NCBI RefSeq assembly: GCF_003113895.1
Contig: NZ_BDUD01000001.1
Span: forward strand, 4,318,513-4,382,512
Length of the DNA stretch: 64,000 bases
Direction: 5' to 3'
Origin: Nostoc commune NIES-4072
GTDB taxonomy: Bacteria > Cyanobacteriota > Cyanobacteriia > Cyanobacteriales > Nostocaceae
The notes under the pieces are model-generated. The model was given only the letters and a program-made list of their open reading frames with translations, did not search any database and had not been told where the DNA came from. Positions 17,871 through 27,460 of this stretch are shown piece after piece (position 1 is the stretch's first letter; each line of letters begins with the position of its first letter). The translations under genes were made by a program, and so were the position numbers.

Positions 17871-19580
17871 GAGGTTGCTGAAAAAGTCATAAAAAAGCAA
17901 TTTCAAGGGTTGACCAGTTATTCAAGCATAAACAGAGATAGCTTTATGTTATCTATAGCTAACTAGAAGATAATTTCCAATTATGTCATACTGGGAAAAA
18001 GGTCTATTTTTGAAAAATAGACATAAAAAAGCATAAAAAACCCGCGACAGGTGAGTAGAAAGATTCATCACTAAAAAAGTAATAGCAATTGCAGTTTCAG
18101 AAGTGTGGGAAAGTTTCGCCATCACTCGATTGAGACTAAATCTTCTTTTAGCTTGCCCAAATTTTCCTTCAATACAATTACGAATTCTCTCGGATTCTAA
18201 ATCTTGTTTCTTTTTTTCTTTACTAACATTGGCTGGTGGTCTTCCCAAAGGAGGACCACTCATGACAATACCTCTTTCTTTACACCAAGCGCGATTCTCC
18301 CTTGTGCGATAAATTTTATCTACATGAACGGATTCTGGATAATAACCTGTGAAGTTTTTAAAAGCTTCCACTTGTGATTTTAAGTCTCCTGATTCATTAA
18401 AATTATCCCAACTAATATGGTCTAAAAATACATATCCATCAAAATAGCTAGCTGATAATTTTGCCCCAAATTCCACGGCTTTTCCAGCCTTACCCCGGAC
18501 AATCGGACGGATATGTGGTTGGCTTAAACTAACGATTCGGTCATCAATACTCTGTTTTTTATTTTCATACAACCATAGTTGTTGACGATAAACCTCTACA
18601 ACTACAAGCAACATTTTATATTGTCTAGTACTTAGTTGTTCTAGAGTCGCGCCTGATATGATTAGCTGGTCAATATGGGATAAGTTTCTTTTGATATATT
18701 GAAGCTGCTTTTTAATCGCTTTTCTCCTATCTTTTGGCGATACACGACGCTTTTTAGCGACTTTTAAGTAGTCAATTCTTGCTATATCCCGATAAGTTCT
18801 TGGCTTTTTCTCTAATGTACCTTTTATCTGTTCATAAAGAAGGTCTATTATTGTTTCTGTATGTTTTCTTGCTTGATTTAATAGCTCTAAATCTGTGGGA
18901 TAGCTGATGTCTGCTGGCGCACAAGTCGCATCTAATATTAATTTCCCCCGATTTTTTGGCTTGTTATCTTCTTTTTTTAATTCTTCTGTTTTTTTTTCAG
19001 TTGATTCAGTTGCTAAAGTCGAAGATGTTGCCTCTATCATCCTCTTGACCGTTTCTTGATTTATTTTGTTTACTAAGTCTGCACTAATTCTTTCACGAAA
19101 ATGGACTAACATCGATGCATCAAATGGAGCTTCATTAATATACGATGACATCCCTATAAAGTACTGTAGATAAGGATTCTCCTTGATTTGTTCTACTGTC
19201 TCTCTATCACTTATTCCTAGTTTTTCTTTGATTATTAATGCCCCTAATGCCATCCGAAACGACTTTGCTGGCGCTCCCATCTCTACAGAGAATCCGGATG
19301 AATATTCCTCTTCAAATTCTGCCCAGGGTATTAAATTCGCCAGCATAATCCAACGATTATCTGATGACAACTTCCCTTCAAACGGAAGTCCAAAATTTTC
19401 TGGTGAGACTGGAGGTTGATCCTCTTTTCGGTACATGGTTATAAACAGCACATTTTGGTACTGATGGTCACGGTGATGCAAGGATTTTGGGCTATTCTAC
19501 CCTCAAGTCTTGCACTTGAATATACTTCTTTGGTCTGAAAATCTCAGAGTGTCAGCTTTTCTTTCTTTTTCAGCAACCCC
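17871..19580 (-). mobile_element. Complete IS5-like insertion sequence
   Basis: About 1.71 kb. Ends are inverted repeats GAGGTTGCTGAAAAAG (17871-17886) and, reversed, GGGGTTGCTGAAAAAG (19565-19580), 15 of 16 identical. Flanks carry TAATTA on both sides (17865-17870 and 19581-19586), a likely 6-bp target duplication (7 bp if one shared C is counted). The single transposase ORF is intact, so the copy could be active. Confidence 0.85.
17949..19436 (-). CDS. IS5/IS1182-type DDE transposase
   Basis: 495 residues from ATG 19436 (MYRKEDQPPVSP); the TTG at 19481 is less likely. N-terminal DUF772-like domain (FRMALGALIIKEKLGISDRE, PYLQYFIG, FDASMLVHFRERI), a basic charged linker (residues about 155-185), then the DDE core: first Asp in LILDATCAP, second in PESVHVDKIYRTREN, Glu in RIRNCIEGKFGQAKRR. 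The C-terminal SETAIAITFLVMNL is the usual hydrophobic end. All three catalytic residues are present. Confidence 0.9.
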   Translation of the reverse strand: MYRKEDQPPVSPENFGLPFEGKLSSDNRWIMLANLIPWAEFEEEYSSGFSVEMGAPAKSFRMALGALIIKEKLGISDRETVEQIKENPYLQYFIGMSSYINEAPFDASMLVHFRERISADLVNKINQETVKRMIEATSSTLATESTEKKTEELKKEDNKPKNRGKLILDATCAPADISYPTDLELLNQARKHTETIIDLLYEQIKGTLEKKPRTYRDIARIDYLKVAKKRRVSPKDRRKAIKKQLQYIKRNLSHIDQLIISGATLEQLSTRQYKMLLVVVEVYRQQLWLYENKKQSIDDRIVSLSQPHIRPIVRGKAGKAVEFGAKLSASYFDGYVFLDHISWDNFNESGDLKSQVEAFKNFTGYYPESVHVDKIYRTRENRAWCKERGIVMSGPPLGRPPANVSKEKKKQDLESERIRNCIEGKFGQAKRRFSLNRVMAKLSHTSETAIAITFLVMNLSTHLSRVFYAFLCLFFKNRPFSQYDIIGNYLLVSYR

Positions 19581-20047
19581 TAATTAAGTGCCTGCACCCA
19601 CAAGTAGCTCGTTGACAAGGTACTTAGAAAAATAATTCTAAATTAGAAGGGATAATTTTCAATTAAGTTTTCTTAAATCTTAATTATTAGCTATTAATAT
19701 TTAATTTTTACGCAATGATATCTTTTGCTCAATAACCCTTTCAAATCATTCATGATTTTGCATATATCAGATAAAATTTAACTATTGATTATTTTATACC
19801 TTAAATTTTGAGCATTATTATAATCATATTATCCAGTATAAGATTAGAGGTCTATAGCAGTTCTTTAGTAATTAACCACTTAAATTTACATTACTATAAA
19901 CCACAGCTTCAACTGTAAAACCACCGAATTATTTTACAAATCTGGTTTAGATAAGAGGATTTTTTACTGAACTAAATAATAATTATTTTATAAATATTTT
20001 ATATTCTGAGAATGTATTCTATGTAGATTTTTTAATATAAATAGTAT
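19581..20047. other. AT-rich intergenic region
   Basis: Very AT-rich spacer between the IS and the end of coaE. It follows the IS target duplication. No gene, repeat or RNA recognised. Confidence 0.4.
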
Positions 20048-20644
20048 TTAGTCCCTAGTTGTGGTTTTTAGAGCTACATCTACTTGCTTCAGTAGTACTT
20101 CTAGGGTGGAAGAGTTATCTAAAACTACATCTGCATGAGCCACTTTTTCTTCGATAGATAATTGGCTGTTGATCCTGGCTTGCGCCTGTTCTCTATTTAA
20201 ATGGTTTCGTTGTATCAATCTTTGTAACTGTTGCTCTTGTGAACAACGCACTACCCAAATTTCTGTAACTAAATCAGTCATGCCAGCTTCAAATAATAGA
20301 GGTACTACTAATACCAGTGTTTGTGAGGAAGATCGGGCGATCGCTTCCTCAAACCGATCGCGCACATCAGGATGAATCAAATTGTCTATCCAGTTGCGTT
20401 CATCTTGACGATTAAAGATAATTTCGCCTAGCTTTTGGCGGTTGAGGCTGCCATCTGGTAGTAAAATTTGTTTGCCGTAACGCCCTGCGATCGCACCAAG
20501 AATAGGTGAACCTAAAGATACTGCCTCTCTAGCATAAATATCTGCATCCAGAATTGGCAGGTTATAAGCGCTAGCTAAATAATTAGTGACAGTGGTTTTG
20601 CCTGTAGCAATACCGCCAGTTAAGCCGATTATACGTTTTGTCAT
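20048..20644 (-). CDS. coaE: Dephospho-CoA kinase
   Basis: 198 residues. Last step of coenzyme A synthesis: phosphorylates the 3'-hydroxyl of dephospho-CoA. P-loop GLTGGIATGKTT (residues 7-18), LDADIYAREAV with the conserved DAD, HPDVRDRFE, VLVVPLLFEAGM, and RLIQRNHLNREQAQARINSQ in the lid. Length is typical. ATG 20644 lies within a TCATTAGTCATTAGTCATTAG repeat. It follows the cobA-hemD gene on the same strand after 46 bases. Confidence 0.95.
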   Translation of the reverse strand: MTKRIIGLTGGIATGKTTVTNYLASAYNLPILDADIYAREAVSLGSPILGAIAGRYGKQILLPDGSLNRQKLGEIIFNRQDERNWIDNLIHPDVRDRFEEAIARSSSQTLVLVVPLLFEAGMTDLVTEIWVVRCSQEQQLQRLIQRNHLNREQAQARINSQLSIEEKVAHADVVLDNSSTLEVLLKQVDVALKTTTRD

Positions 20645-20690
20645 TAGTCATTAGTCATTAGTTATTCTCCCCCTGCCCCCTGCTTCTCAT

Positions 20691-22328
20691 CTAATAATTT
20701 GTCGCCCATGTTATCAATGCTTGGGTTAAACCATCTAAAGTATATTCTTGTGCTTCTACATCCACACGCTTGAATAAAAAATGACAGGTTTTGGAGGTTT
20801 GAGGCCCGATAGAGGCAATACAAACGCCTTCTAAGAATTGACTAGGATCAGAGTTGTTGGAAAATATCTTGTTAGTAAGTTGACAGAAAAATTGCACAGT
20901 TTTAGAACTGGCAAAAGTAATTACATCTATCTTGCGGTTTTGAAGAGCTAGCTGTGCCTCTGGTGGAATACCACTCGGACAACAAGATTGATATGCGGCA
21001 ACTTCTATCACCTTTGCTCCCTTGAGAGTTAATTCTTTAACTAAAATTTCTCTGCCGCCGCTTTCAACTCTGGGAAATAAAACCTTTTTACCATGCAGAT
21101 CCTCTGGAAAATTTTCCACTAAAGAATCGGCAATAAAATTGGGGGGAATAAAATCTGCTTGGAGAGAGTGTTGTTTTAGACAATAGGCTGTTTTCTCACC
21201 AACGACGGCAATTTTAACGCCTGCTAAGGCACGGCTATCTTTACCTTGGGCGTTTAGCCTTTCAAAAAAGTAGTCTATGGCATTGGTAGAAGTGAGAATT
21301 AACCAGTCGAAGTCAGATAAATGAGCGATCGCATTATCCAAAGCTTCCCAACAGGAGGGCGGGCCGATTTCTAAGGTAGGCATTTCGATTACTGTTGCCC
21401 CTAATGCGATGAGGCGATCGCTAAATTGGCTCGATTGTCCAACTGAACGTGTCACTAAGATTGTTTTGCCACTGAGAGGAAGACTAGATGAGGGGAAGTT
21501 ACTTAACATAGGTTGGGGTATAAAAATACTCTCGTTCACAGCCGGAACCTGGGAACACTTTTCTCCAGGCTCCTGCTTGATAATTTCGTCTAAATATATA
21601 TTCTCAGGTTGTAAGTACTTCCGTAGCACAACAACTTCGCCAATAACAATTACTGCTGGAGAAAGAGATAATTCGGTGGTTTGTTCTACAATATTGCCCA
21701 GTTGTGCTGTCCAAATTTGTTGGCGAGGAGTTCCTGCCCAGCGAATGATAGCAATGGGTGTTAAGTGCGATCGCCCGTGTCGCACCAGTTGATGTACAAT
21801 TTCTGGCAGATGTTGCCCTCCCATCAAAATTACCAATGTCTCTAGGCGTGAGAGTGCCTCCCAGTCTAAAACTTCTGGTTCATGAGCTGTAAGTACTGCA
21901 AAAGTGCGACTCAACACCGGATCTGTAAGGGGAATTCCTGCTAACAAAGGCGCTGCAAGGGCTGAGGAAATTCCTGGTACTAGTTCAAAATCACAACCAG
22001 ATGCTTTGAGCGCTTCAATTTCGGAAGTACAACGCCCAAAAATCAACGGATCGCCTGATTTGAGTCGTACAACTTGTTTTCCTTGCTGGCAATGCTTTAC
22101 CAGTAACTTGTTAATCTCAGCTTGGGTTGTACTAGGTTTCCCACCGCGTTTCCCGACATCCAACTTCAAGCAATCAGGCGGTACGCACTGCAATAATTGA
22201 GCATCTACCAGAGCATCGTAGACTAAAACCTGAGCAACAGCTAAGAGATTGTAAGCTTTTACTGTCAGGTATGCCACATCTCCAGGCCCAGCACCTACAA
22301 GATAGACTTTACCCTTTTCTTGAGTCAT
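20691..22328 (-). CDS. cobA-hemD: Fused uroporphyrinogen-III methyltransferase / uroporphyrinogen-III synthase
   Basis: 545 residues from ATG 22328 (MTQEKGKVYLVGAGPGD). Residues about 8-245 are a SUMT domain (VGAGPGD, DALVD, VPGISSALAAPLLAGIPLTD). Residues about 290-535 are HemD (GKTILVTRSVGQSSQFSDRL, FDWLILTSTNAIDYFFERL, VAAYQSCCP). HemD closes hydroxymethylbilane to uroporphyrinogen III; CobA methylates it toward siroheme/B12. The SUMT motif usually RLKGGDPFIFGRGGEE is RLKSGDPLIFGRCTSE here, so the methyltransferase half may be weakened, and a standard cobA lies at 29520. An ATG at 22412 would add 28 residues encoded by CCCAATGCC repeats; I reject it. Confidence 0.9.
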   Translation of the reverse strand: MTQEKGKVYLVGAGPGDVAYLTVKAYNLLAVAQVLVYDALVDAQLLQCVPPDCLKLDVGKRGGKPSTTQAEINKLLVKHCQQGKQVVRLKSGDPLIFGRCTSEIEALKASGCDFELVPGISSALAAPLLAGIPLTDPVLSRTFAVLTAHEPEVLDWEALSRLETLVILMGGQHLPEIVHQLVRHGRSHLTPIAIIRWAGTPRQQIWTAQLGNIVEQTTELSLSPAVIVIGEVVVLRKYLQPENIYLDEIIKQEPGEKCSQVPAVNESIFIPQPMLSNFPSSSLPLSGKTILVTRSVGQSSQFSDRLIALGATVIEMPTLEIGPPSCWEALDNAIAHLSDFDWLILTSTNAIDYFFERLNAQGKDSRALAGVKIAVVGEKTAYCLKQHSLQADFIPPNFIADSLVENFPEDLHGKKVLFPRVESGGREILVKELTLKGAKVIEVAAYQSCCPSGIPPEAQLALQNRKIDVITFASSKTVQFFCQLTNKIFSNNSDPSQFLEGVCIASIGPQTSKTCHFLFKRVDVEAQEYTLDGLTQALITWATNY

Positions 22329-22450
22329 GGGCATTGGGCATTGGGCATTGGGCATTGGGCATGGGGAAGAGGTAGAGGTAGAGGGGCAGAGGAGATATGT
22401 TTTAGAATACAACTTGGTGTCAACATAATTTTATGACTCTTTGATACTCA

Positions 22451-22593
22451 TTAAACCAATTCGCAATTCGCAATGGGCTAACGCCCCGCTCCGCTAACGC
22501 AATTCGCAATTACGTTTTGTGACGGGGATTTAGACCCCGACACAAAACGTGCTGCCTATCTTGCTGGGGACTTAAACCCCCAAAGTTCGTTAA
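22451..22593 (+). repeat. Family-A interspersed repeat, copy 2
   Basis: Same hairpin core and 3' part as 6742-6901 without the extra insert. Confidence 0.85.
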
Positions 22594-22646
22594 TAAGGTT
22601 CAGAACTCGGTTAATCAGTCTTTGATACTCGCAAAGGAGTCTTTAA

Positions 22647-22739
22647 TAGGACTTACGCAAAAATTGCTAAAAAGCTTAATTTCTCGAACCGCCAAGACGC
22701 CAAGAGCGCCGAGAATTCGTAGAGTGTGCGTAAGTCCTA
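22647..22739 (+). mobile_element. Family-B 93-bp MITE-like element, copy 1
   Basis: Ends are perfect 13-bp inverted repeats TAGGACTTACGCA / TGCGTAAGTCCTA. The interior has CTCGAACCGCCAAGACGCC. The same 93 bases recur at 48353-48445 and, reversed, at 58829-58921. Confidence 0.9.
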
Positions 22740-22816
22740 TTTAATACTCGCAAAAACAGATCAGAACTCCACTCCTCTGCTGCGATGCCCCATGCCCAAT
22801 GCCCAATTCCCATTAT

Positions 22817-24043
22817 TCAATTCGTTCGGATATTCATTTTTTGGATTAGCAGATCAACTTGCTCAACCATCTCTTTGTTTTCCTCAGCTTGGAATAACTC
22901 TCTGGCTTTTTTGAGATTAACGATCGCTTCTTCTAGCTGTTGTTCTCTTCCCAAAGTTATCCCCAAATTATAGTAAGTGAATGCATCGTTGGGTACAAGG
23001 CTAATGGCTTTTTTGTAATGTGCGATCGCTTCTTGTGGTTTACCTTGATCATCCATTGCATTTCCCAAACCCGTGTAAGCTTGTGCATGTTTGGGATCGA
23101 GGCGAATCGCTTCGCTATAGCCGGCGATTGCTTCTGTTAGCTTGCCTTGAGCGTAAAAAGCACTTGCTAAATTATAGTGAGCGTCTGCATAGTTGGGATC
23201 GAAGCTGAGGGCTTTTTGGTAATGTGCGATCGCTTCTTCTAGTTTCCCTTGAGCATACAGAGTATTTCCCAAGGCGTTGTAACCTGCGGGATTTTTTGGA
23301 TCGAGGCGAATGGCTGCTGTATATTCGGCGATTGCTTCTGTTGGCTTTCCTTGAGCATATAAGGCGTTCCCTAAGTAATAGTGAGCGTCTGCATACTTGG
23401 GATCAAAGCTAATGGATTTTTTGTACTGAGTAATTGCTTCTGCTAACTCACCTTGATCGTACAGAGCATTTCCCAGACGGGTGTAAGTTGGCGCATAATT
23501 GGGTTTGAGGCGAATAGCTGCTGTATATTCGGTGACTGCTTCTGTTAGCTTGCCTTGAGCGTAGAGAGCATTGCCTAAGTTATAGTGAGCGTCTGCATAG
23601 TTGGCATCAAGGCTGATAGCTTGTTTATATTGTGCGATCGCAGGTTCTAATTGATTGAGTCTTGCTAAAGTCAAACCTAAATTAAAGTATGCTCCAGGGT
23701 TTTTAGCATCGAGGCTAATGGCTTTTTTGTAATGTGCGATCGCTTCTTGTGGTTTACCTTGATCGTCGAGAGTATTTGCTAAAGCAATATAAGCTTGGGC
23801 AAAGTTGGGTTCTAATTCAATTGCTTTCCGAAAAGCCGCCTCTGCTCCTTTGAAATCTCCTTGTTTATAGAGATTGGTTCCTTGCTCGAAGTTAGCAACT
23901 GCGTTTTTGCTCTGAGGAACTACAGACTGTGCATCATGATTTTTTGATAAAACAACGCCAACATTTTTACCAAAGGCACTATTCCCATTAATCAAACACA
24001 ACCAGATAATAGCTGCTACCAGGACATTCTTGTTTTTCAGCAT
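22817..24043 (-). CDS. Exported TPR-repeat protein
   Basis: 408 residues. The N-terminus KNKNVLVAAIIWLCLINGNSAFG looks like a Sec signal peptide. Ten tandem 34-residue TPR units follow (about residues 48-395; typical unit YADAHYNLGNALYAQGKLTE), with strong DNA similarity between units. TPR superhelices bind peptides; the partner is unknown. The C-terminal helix EENKEMVEQVDLLIQKM caps the array. It stands between the cobA-hemD gene and the ethylene-receptor-like kinase, 176 bases after the latter, on the same strand. Confidence 0.85.
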   Translation of the reverse strand: MLKNKNVLVAAIIWLCLINGNSAFGKNVGVVLSKNHDAQSVVPQSKNAVANFEQGTNLYKQGDFKGAEAAFRKAIELEPNFAQAYIALANTLDDQGKPQEAIAHYKKAISLDAKNPGAYFNLGLTLARLNQLEPAIAQYKQAISLDANYADAHYNLGNALYAQGKLTEAVTEYTAAIRLKPNYAPTYTRLGNALYDQGELAEAITQYKKSISFDPKYADAHYYLGNALYAQGKPTEAIAEYTAAIRLDPKNPAGYNALGNTLYAQGKLEEAIAHYQKALSFDPNYADAHYNLASAFYAQGKLTEAIAGYSEAIRLDPKHAQAYTGLGNAMDDQGKPQEAIAHYKKAISLVPNDAFTYYNLGITLGREQQLEEAIVNLKKARELFQAEENKEMVEQVDLLIQKMNIRTN

Positions 24044-24219
24044 TTTAATTACTTTACCTGCTTGGTTTACCGAAAAATTGGGTCTAAAGCCTCCCCTTTC
24101 TAGGGGTATCTTTGGCGGAGTTATAGAAGGAATTATAAGTGATTAACCTCACTTGATACAAGTCTAATCTTATATAATGAGGCTTTATTAAAAGTAAAAA
24201 ATCCTTTTTTAGTTAATTG

Positions 24220-26361
24220 CTAAACTTTTTGAAACACAAGTTTAGCAATGGCTGCAATTAATTCTTCTGGGTTAAAAGGCTTAGATAAATGCATCTGAAA
24301 CCCAGCTTTTAGTGCTTCTTGCTGGTCTTCGTTTCTAGCAAAAGCTGTCAAGGCGATCGCTGGAATTTGTCCACCTTGCTCTGGTGTCAAATTTCTCACT
24401 TTACGTATTAACATATAGCCATCCATATCGGGCATACTAATATCGCTGACTAACACATCTAGCTTTACCTCCGCTAGGGTTTGTAATGCTTCATAAGCGG
24501 AAGATAAAGCGATAACAAAAGCGCCATCTTGCTCTAATACAAAAGCAGCAAAATCTAGCGAATCAGCATCATCATCGACAACTAAAACCCGAATACCAGC
24601 CAGAGGTAAAGACTTAGGAGTTAATAATACAGCATAGTTTTGTTCATCTGTCAGGCTTGGGCTTTCATCTTGCAGAAGCGGTAAGCTAACAGTAAATGTT
24701 GCTCCTTTATCCTCACCGTGGCTATCTGCTTTAACAATACCGCCATGTATCTCGACAATATTACGCACAATTGCCAATCCTAGTCCTAATCCACCAAAAT
24801 TTCTCGTAGAGGTACTATCTGCTTGGCGAAAGTAATCAAATACAAATGGCAAAAACTCAGCACTAATTCCCTTACCTGTATCGGTAACTATGATTTGAGC
24901 ATAGCCATCAGCTTGCTCTAATCGTACTTCTACCTTTCCTCCCTTAGGTGTAAATTTTACAGCGTTAGAAAGGAGATTCCAAACGACTTGCTGCAAACGA
25001 GTAGAGTCGCCCATAACTTCTCCCATCAAGGGTTCAAATACTGTACTTATCTCAATCGATTTTGCTTCTGCTGCTAAACGCATTGTCTGTAGTGCGGACA
25101 ATATCGTAGACTCTAGATTAATCTTTGTAATATTTAGCGTCAGTTTGCCCTGTAAAATTCTGGAGATATCTAGCAAGTCTTCAATGAGTTGCACCTGTAA
25201 GGTGGCATTCCGCTCGATTGTGGCTAGTGCTTCAGATGTCTTTGTTTGATTTAACCTGCCGGTTTGCAGCAGTTTTGACCAGCCGAGAATTGCGTTTAGT
25301 GGAGTGCGTAATTCGTGAGAGAGGACGGCTAAAAATTCATCTTTAATTCGATTGGCTGTTTCTGCTTTAGCTCGTGCTACTTGTTCTAATTCCAGCAAGT
25401 GCGCCCGTTCTTCAAGTATTTGTTTTTGTTCGTGAATATCTGTACATGTTCCAAACCACTTTACTACAATACCTTGCTCATCTTTGAGTGGTAAACCTCG
25501 CGCTAGCTGCCAACGATAGGAGCCATCAGAAGCCCGTTTAAAACGATATTCATTGTTATATATAGTGCTGTTTTTTACAGCATTAGACCAAACTTCATTA
25601 GCATTTTGGATATCATCTGGATGCAATGCAGCCAACCAACCAGAACCCAAGGATTGCTCTAATGTTAGCCCAGTGTATTCGCACCAATTTTGATTAAAAT
25701 AATCACATTCACCGTTAGGATTGGTTGTCCATACAAGTTGAGGAATTGCCTCAGCCAAGTAACGGGAACGTTCTTCGCTTTGTCGAAGAATTTCTAAGAT
25801 GCGTTGGCGTTCAAGGATTTCTTGTTGTAATTGCTCGTTAGTTTTGCTAATTTCATTGGTACGAACAGCAACCATTTCTTCGAGATGATTCTGGTATTTT
25901 CGTAGTTCTTTTTCTACCCGTAAGCGTTCGGCTATTTGTGTTTGAAGTTCTTGATTTGCTTGTTCTAGTTGAGCAGGGCTAGGAAGTGCCAGTGCTTGGG
26001 GAACTAGAGGTATAAGTTGTATTGCTGTAACTACAGATATCATTGCAGTTATTGCTTTGACAAAACCCGACAGCCAATAGATTGGATGCCAAAGCGTCCA
26101 AATCTCTATTAAATGAGTGGTGCCGCAAGCTACGATAAAAGCACTAAATAAGAGAAAAATCCAATCAAAGGGCAAATCCTGCCGCTTGCGGACAAAGTAG
26201 AAGAGTGTAGCTGGAATCGAGTAGTAAGCTAGTGCAATGAATGCATCAGATAATATGTGTAATCCAACTAAATTTGTTTGCCATAGATAGCAGTGCCCAT
26301 GTGGAATAAATGATCCCGATGTAAAAAAATTAGTCCACAATTCTGATATTATGTCTGACAT
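24220..26361 (-). CDS. Ethylene-receptor-like hybrid histidine kinase
   Basis: 713 residues from ATG 26361 (a GTG two codons earlier is possible). Three N-terminal membrane helices match the plant ETR1 ethylene-binding domain: SDAFIALAYYSIP and AFIVACGTTHLIEIW keep counterparts of ETR1 Asp25, Tyr32, Ile62, Cys65 and His69 (the last two hold copper). Then a coiled coil, a PAS/PAC domain (about 195-315), HisKA with [14 protein letters not shown], HATPase_c (GGLGLGLAIVRNIVEIHGG) and a C-terminal receiver (VSDISMPDMDG). Synechocystis SynEtr1 (slr1212) is a functional precedent for cyanobacterial ethylene receptors, though its domain order differs. Ethylene binding is inference. Confidence 0.9.
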   Translation of the reverse strand: MSDIISELWTNFFTSGSFIPHGHCYLWQTNLVGLHILSDAFIALAYYSIPATLFYFVRKRQDLPFDWIFLLFSAFIVACGTTHLIEIWTLWHPIYWLSGFVKAITAMISVVTAIQLIPLVPQALALPSPAQLEQANQELQTQIAERLRVEKELRKYQNHLEEMVAVRTNEISKTNEQLQQEILERQRILEILRQSEERSRYLAEAIPQLVWTTNPNGECDYFNQNWCEYTGLTLEQSLGSGWLAALHPDDIQNANEVWSNAVKNSTIYNNEYRFKRASDGSYRWQLARGLPLKDEQGIVVKWFGTCTDIHEQKQILEERAHLLELEQVARAKAETANRIKDEFLAVLSHELRTPLNAILGWSKLLQTGRLNQTKTSEALATIERNATLQVQLIEDLLDISRILQGKLTLNITKINLESTILSALQTMRLAAEAKSIEISTVFEPLMGEVMGDSTRLQQVVWNLLSNAVKFTPKGGKVEVRLEQADGYAQIIVTDTGKGISAEFLPFVFDYFRQADSTSTRNFGGLGLGLAIVRNIVEIHGGIVKADSHGEDKGATFTVSLPLLQDESPSLTDEQNYAVLLTPKSLPLAGIRVLVVDDDADSLDFAAFVLEQDGAFVIALSSAYEALQTLAEVKLDVLVSDISMPDMDGYMLIRKVRNLTPEQGGQIPAIALTAFARNEDQQEALKAGFQMHLSKPFNPEELIAAIAKLVFQKV

Positions 26362-26983
26362 AAACACTTAGTTTTTTAATTTATAAAATTTCCTAGTAAA
26401 TTTATTTTTTTAATTAGCCCAATTTGTTCACACATCAGCATTAAAAGCTAACCGAAGGCGGCTTTGCTGTTAAATTGTCATTTTGGATCTTTCTTGTCCT
26501 TGCTTGATATAGCAGTTACTGCACAGATAAACAGATAAAATATTAACCATAGATAAAGGTATATGTCATTAAGGGTGCTGTGCGCCCCTACCGATGTAAC
26601 TCATTTAAAGGAGAATGGATATACTATTTTAGTATTAAAATATTACTGATACAGCGTGTCTAGTTGCTGTAGTGCTTAAGCAGACTATAATATCTCTTTA
26701 GAATCCAAAAAAAACTCTTAGTATAGATGTTTGCAAAAAGATAATATTTTTTTAAAATCATCAAAGTTTTCTCCTATCAATGCATTGTGGCTATCGAGCT
26801 TATAGCACATTGCAATTTTAAGGGCTATAAAGGAAGTGGTCAAACTTGCGAAAATTGCGGATACAGTTACGGTAGACACTGGTAAATTTGCAAAACAAAG
26901 ACCATTCTCCCCATTATGAGGGGAATGGGAAAAAAATTAGGAGAAAGAACAGGAAAATTTAATCTCCGCAATTCTGACTTAAC
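26362..26983. other. Intergenic region with a possible mini-ORF
   Basis: 622 bases. Contains GTGCTGTGCGCCCCTACC (near 26577-26594), half of the repeat seen complete at 61641, and a 32-codon GTG frame on the plus strand at 26787-26885 (KGSGQTCENCGYSYGRHW) that looks like a zinc-ribbon end but has no ribosome-binding site. Confidence 0.4.
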
Positions 26984-27457
26984 TTAAGATTGACTTAACT
27001 TATTACTCATTTTATCTAACAGTTGAGTTATTTTTTTAGCTTTTTCAGGTTGGCGTTGTTTTTGCAATAAATCTTTAGCTTGTAGCAGGTTAGTTTTAGC
27101 TTCATCTTCTCGCTCTTGCTGCATGAGAATATTTGCCAGACGCAAGTAAGCGTCAGGATTTTTGGGACTGCGGCGAATCACTTCCCGAAATAATTCTGTT
27201 GCTTCTTCTACTTGGCCTTGTTGGTTTAAAACATCTCCCAAAAACAAGCGCACCACATCATTAGTAGAGTTGATGGAAATCACTTTGCGAAAGGCTGCTT
27301 CTGCTCCTTGGTAATCTTTGGCTTGAGCAAGATTAATCCCTTTTTGAAATAAGTCTGAGGTAATCAAAGTTTTCCAAGCAAAATAGCCAAGAATTGACAG
27401 ACTAAGAACAACTACAACAGTAGCGATAATAGAACTAGTAGGAAAGGTTTCTAGCAT
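26984..27457 (-). CDS. Membrane-anchored TPR protein
   Basis: 157 residues. One N-terminal membrane helix (ATVVVVLSLSILGYFAWKTL) and then two to three TPR units (FQKGINLAQAKDYQGAEAAF, VRLFLGDVLNQQGQVEEATE, PDAYLRLANILMQQEREDEA). It starts 3 bases after the hpt stop on the same strand, so the two are probably co-transcribed. It may be a membrane scaffold or assembly factor. Confidence 0.75.
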   Translation of the reverse strand: MLETFPTSSIIATVVVVLSLSILGYFAWKTLITSDLFQKGINLAQAKDYQGAEAAFRKVISINSTNDVVRLFLGDVLNQQGQVEEATELFREVIRRSPKNPDAYLRLANILMQQEREDEAKTNLLQAKDLLQKQRQPEKAKKITQLLDKMSNKLSQS

Positions 27458-27460
27458 TGT

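Larger units (their letters stand above)
22329..22816. other. Intergenic region with two mobile repeats
   Basis: Holds GGGCATTGGGCATTGGGCAT simple repeat (22328-22362), family-A copy 2, family-B copy 1 and a CCCCATGCCCAATGCCCAAT repeat near 22788. No gene. Confidence 0.7.

Noticed and set aside
22329..22412. N-terminal extension of the cobA-hemD protein
   Set aside because: The extra 28 residues are encoded by CCCAATGCC repeats and precede a canonical SUMT start.
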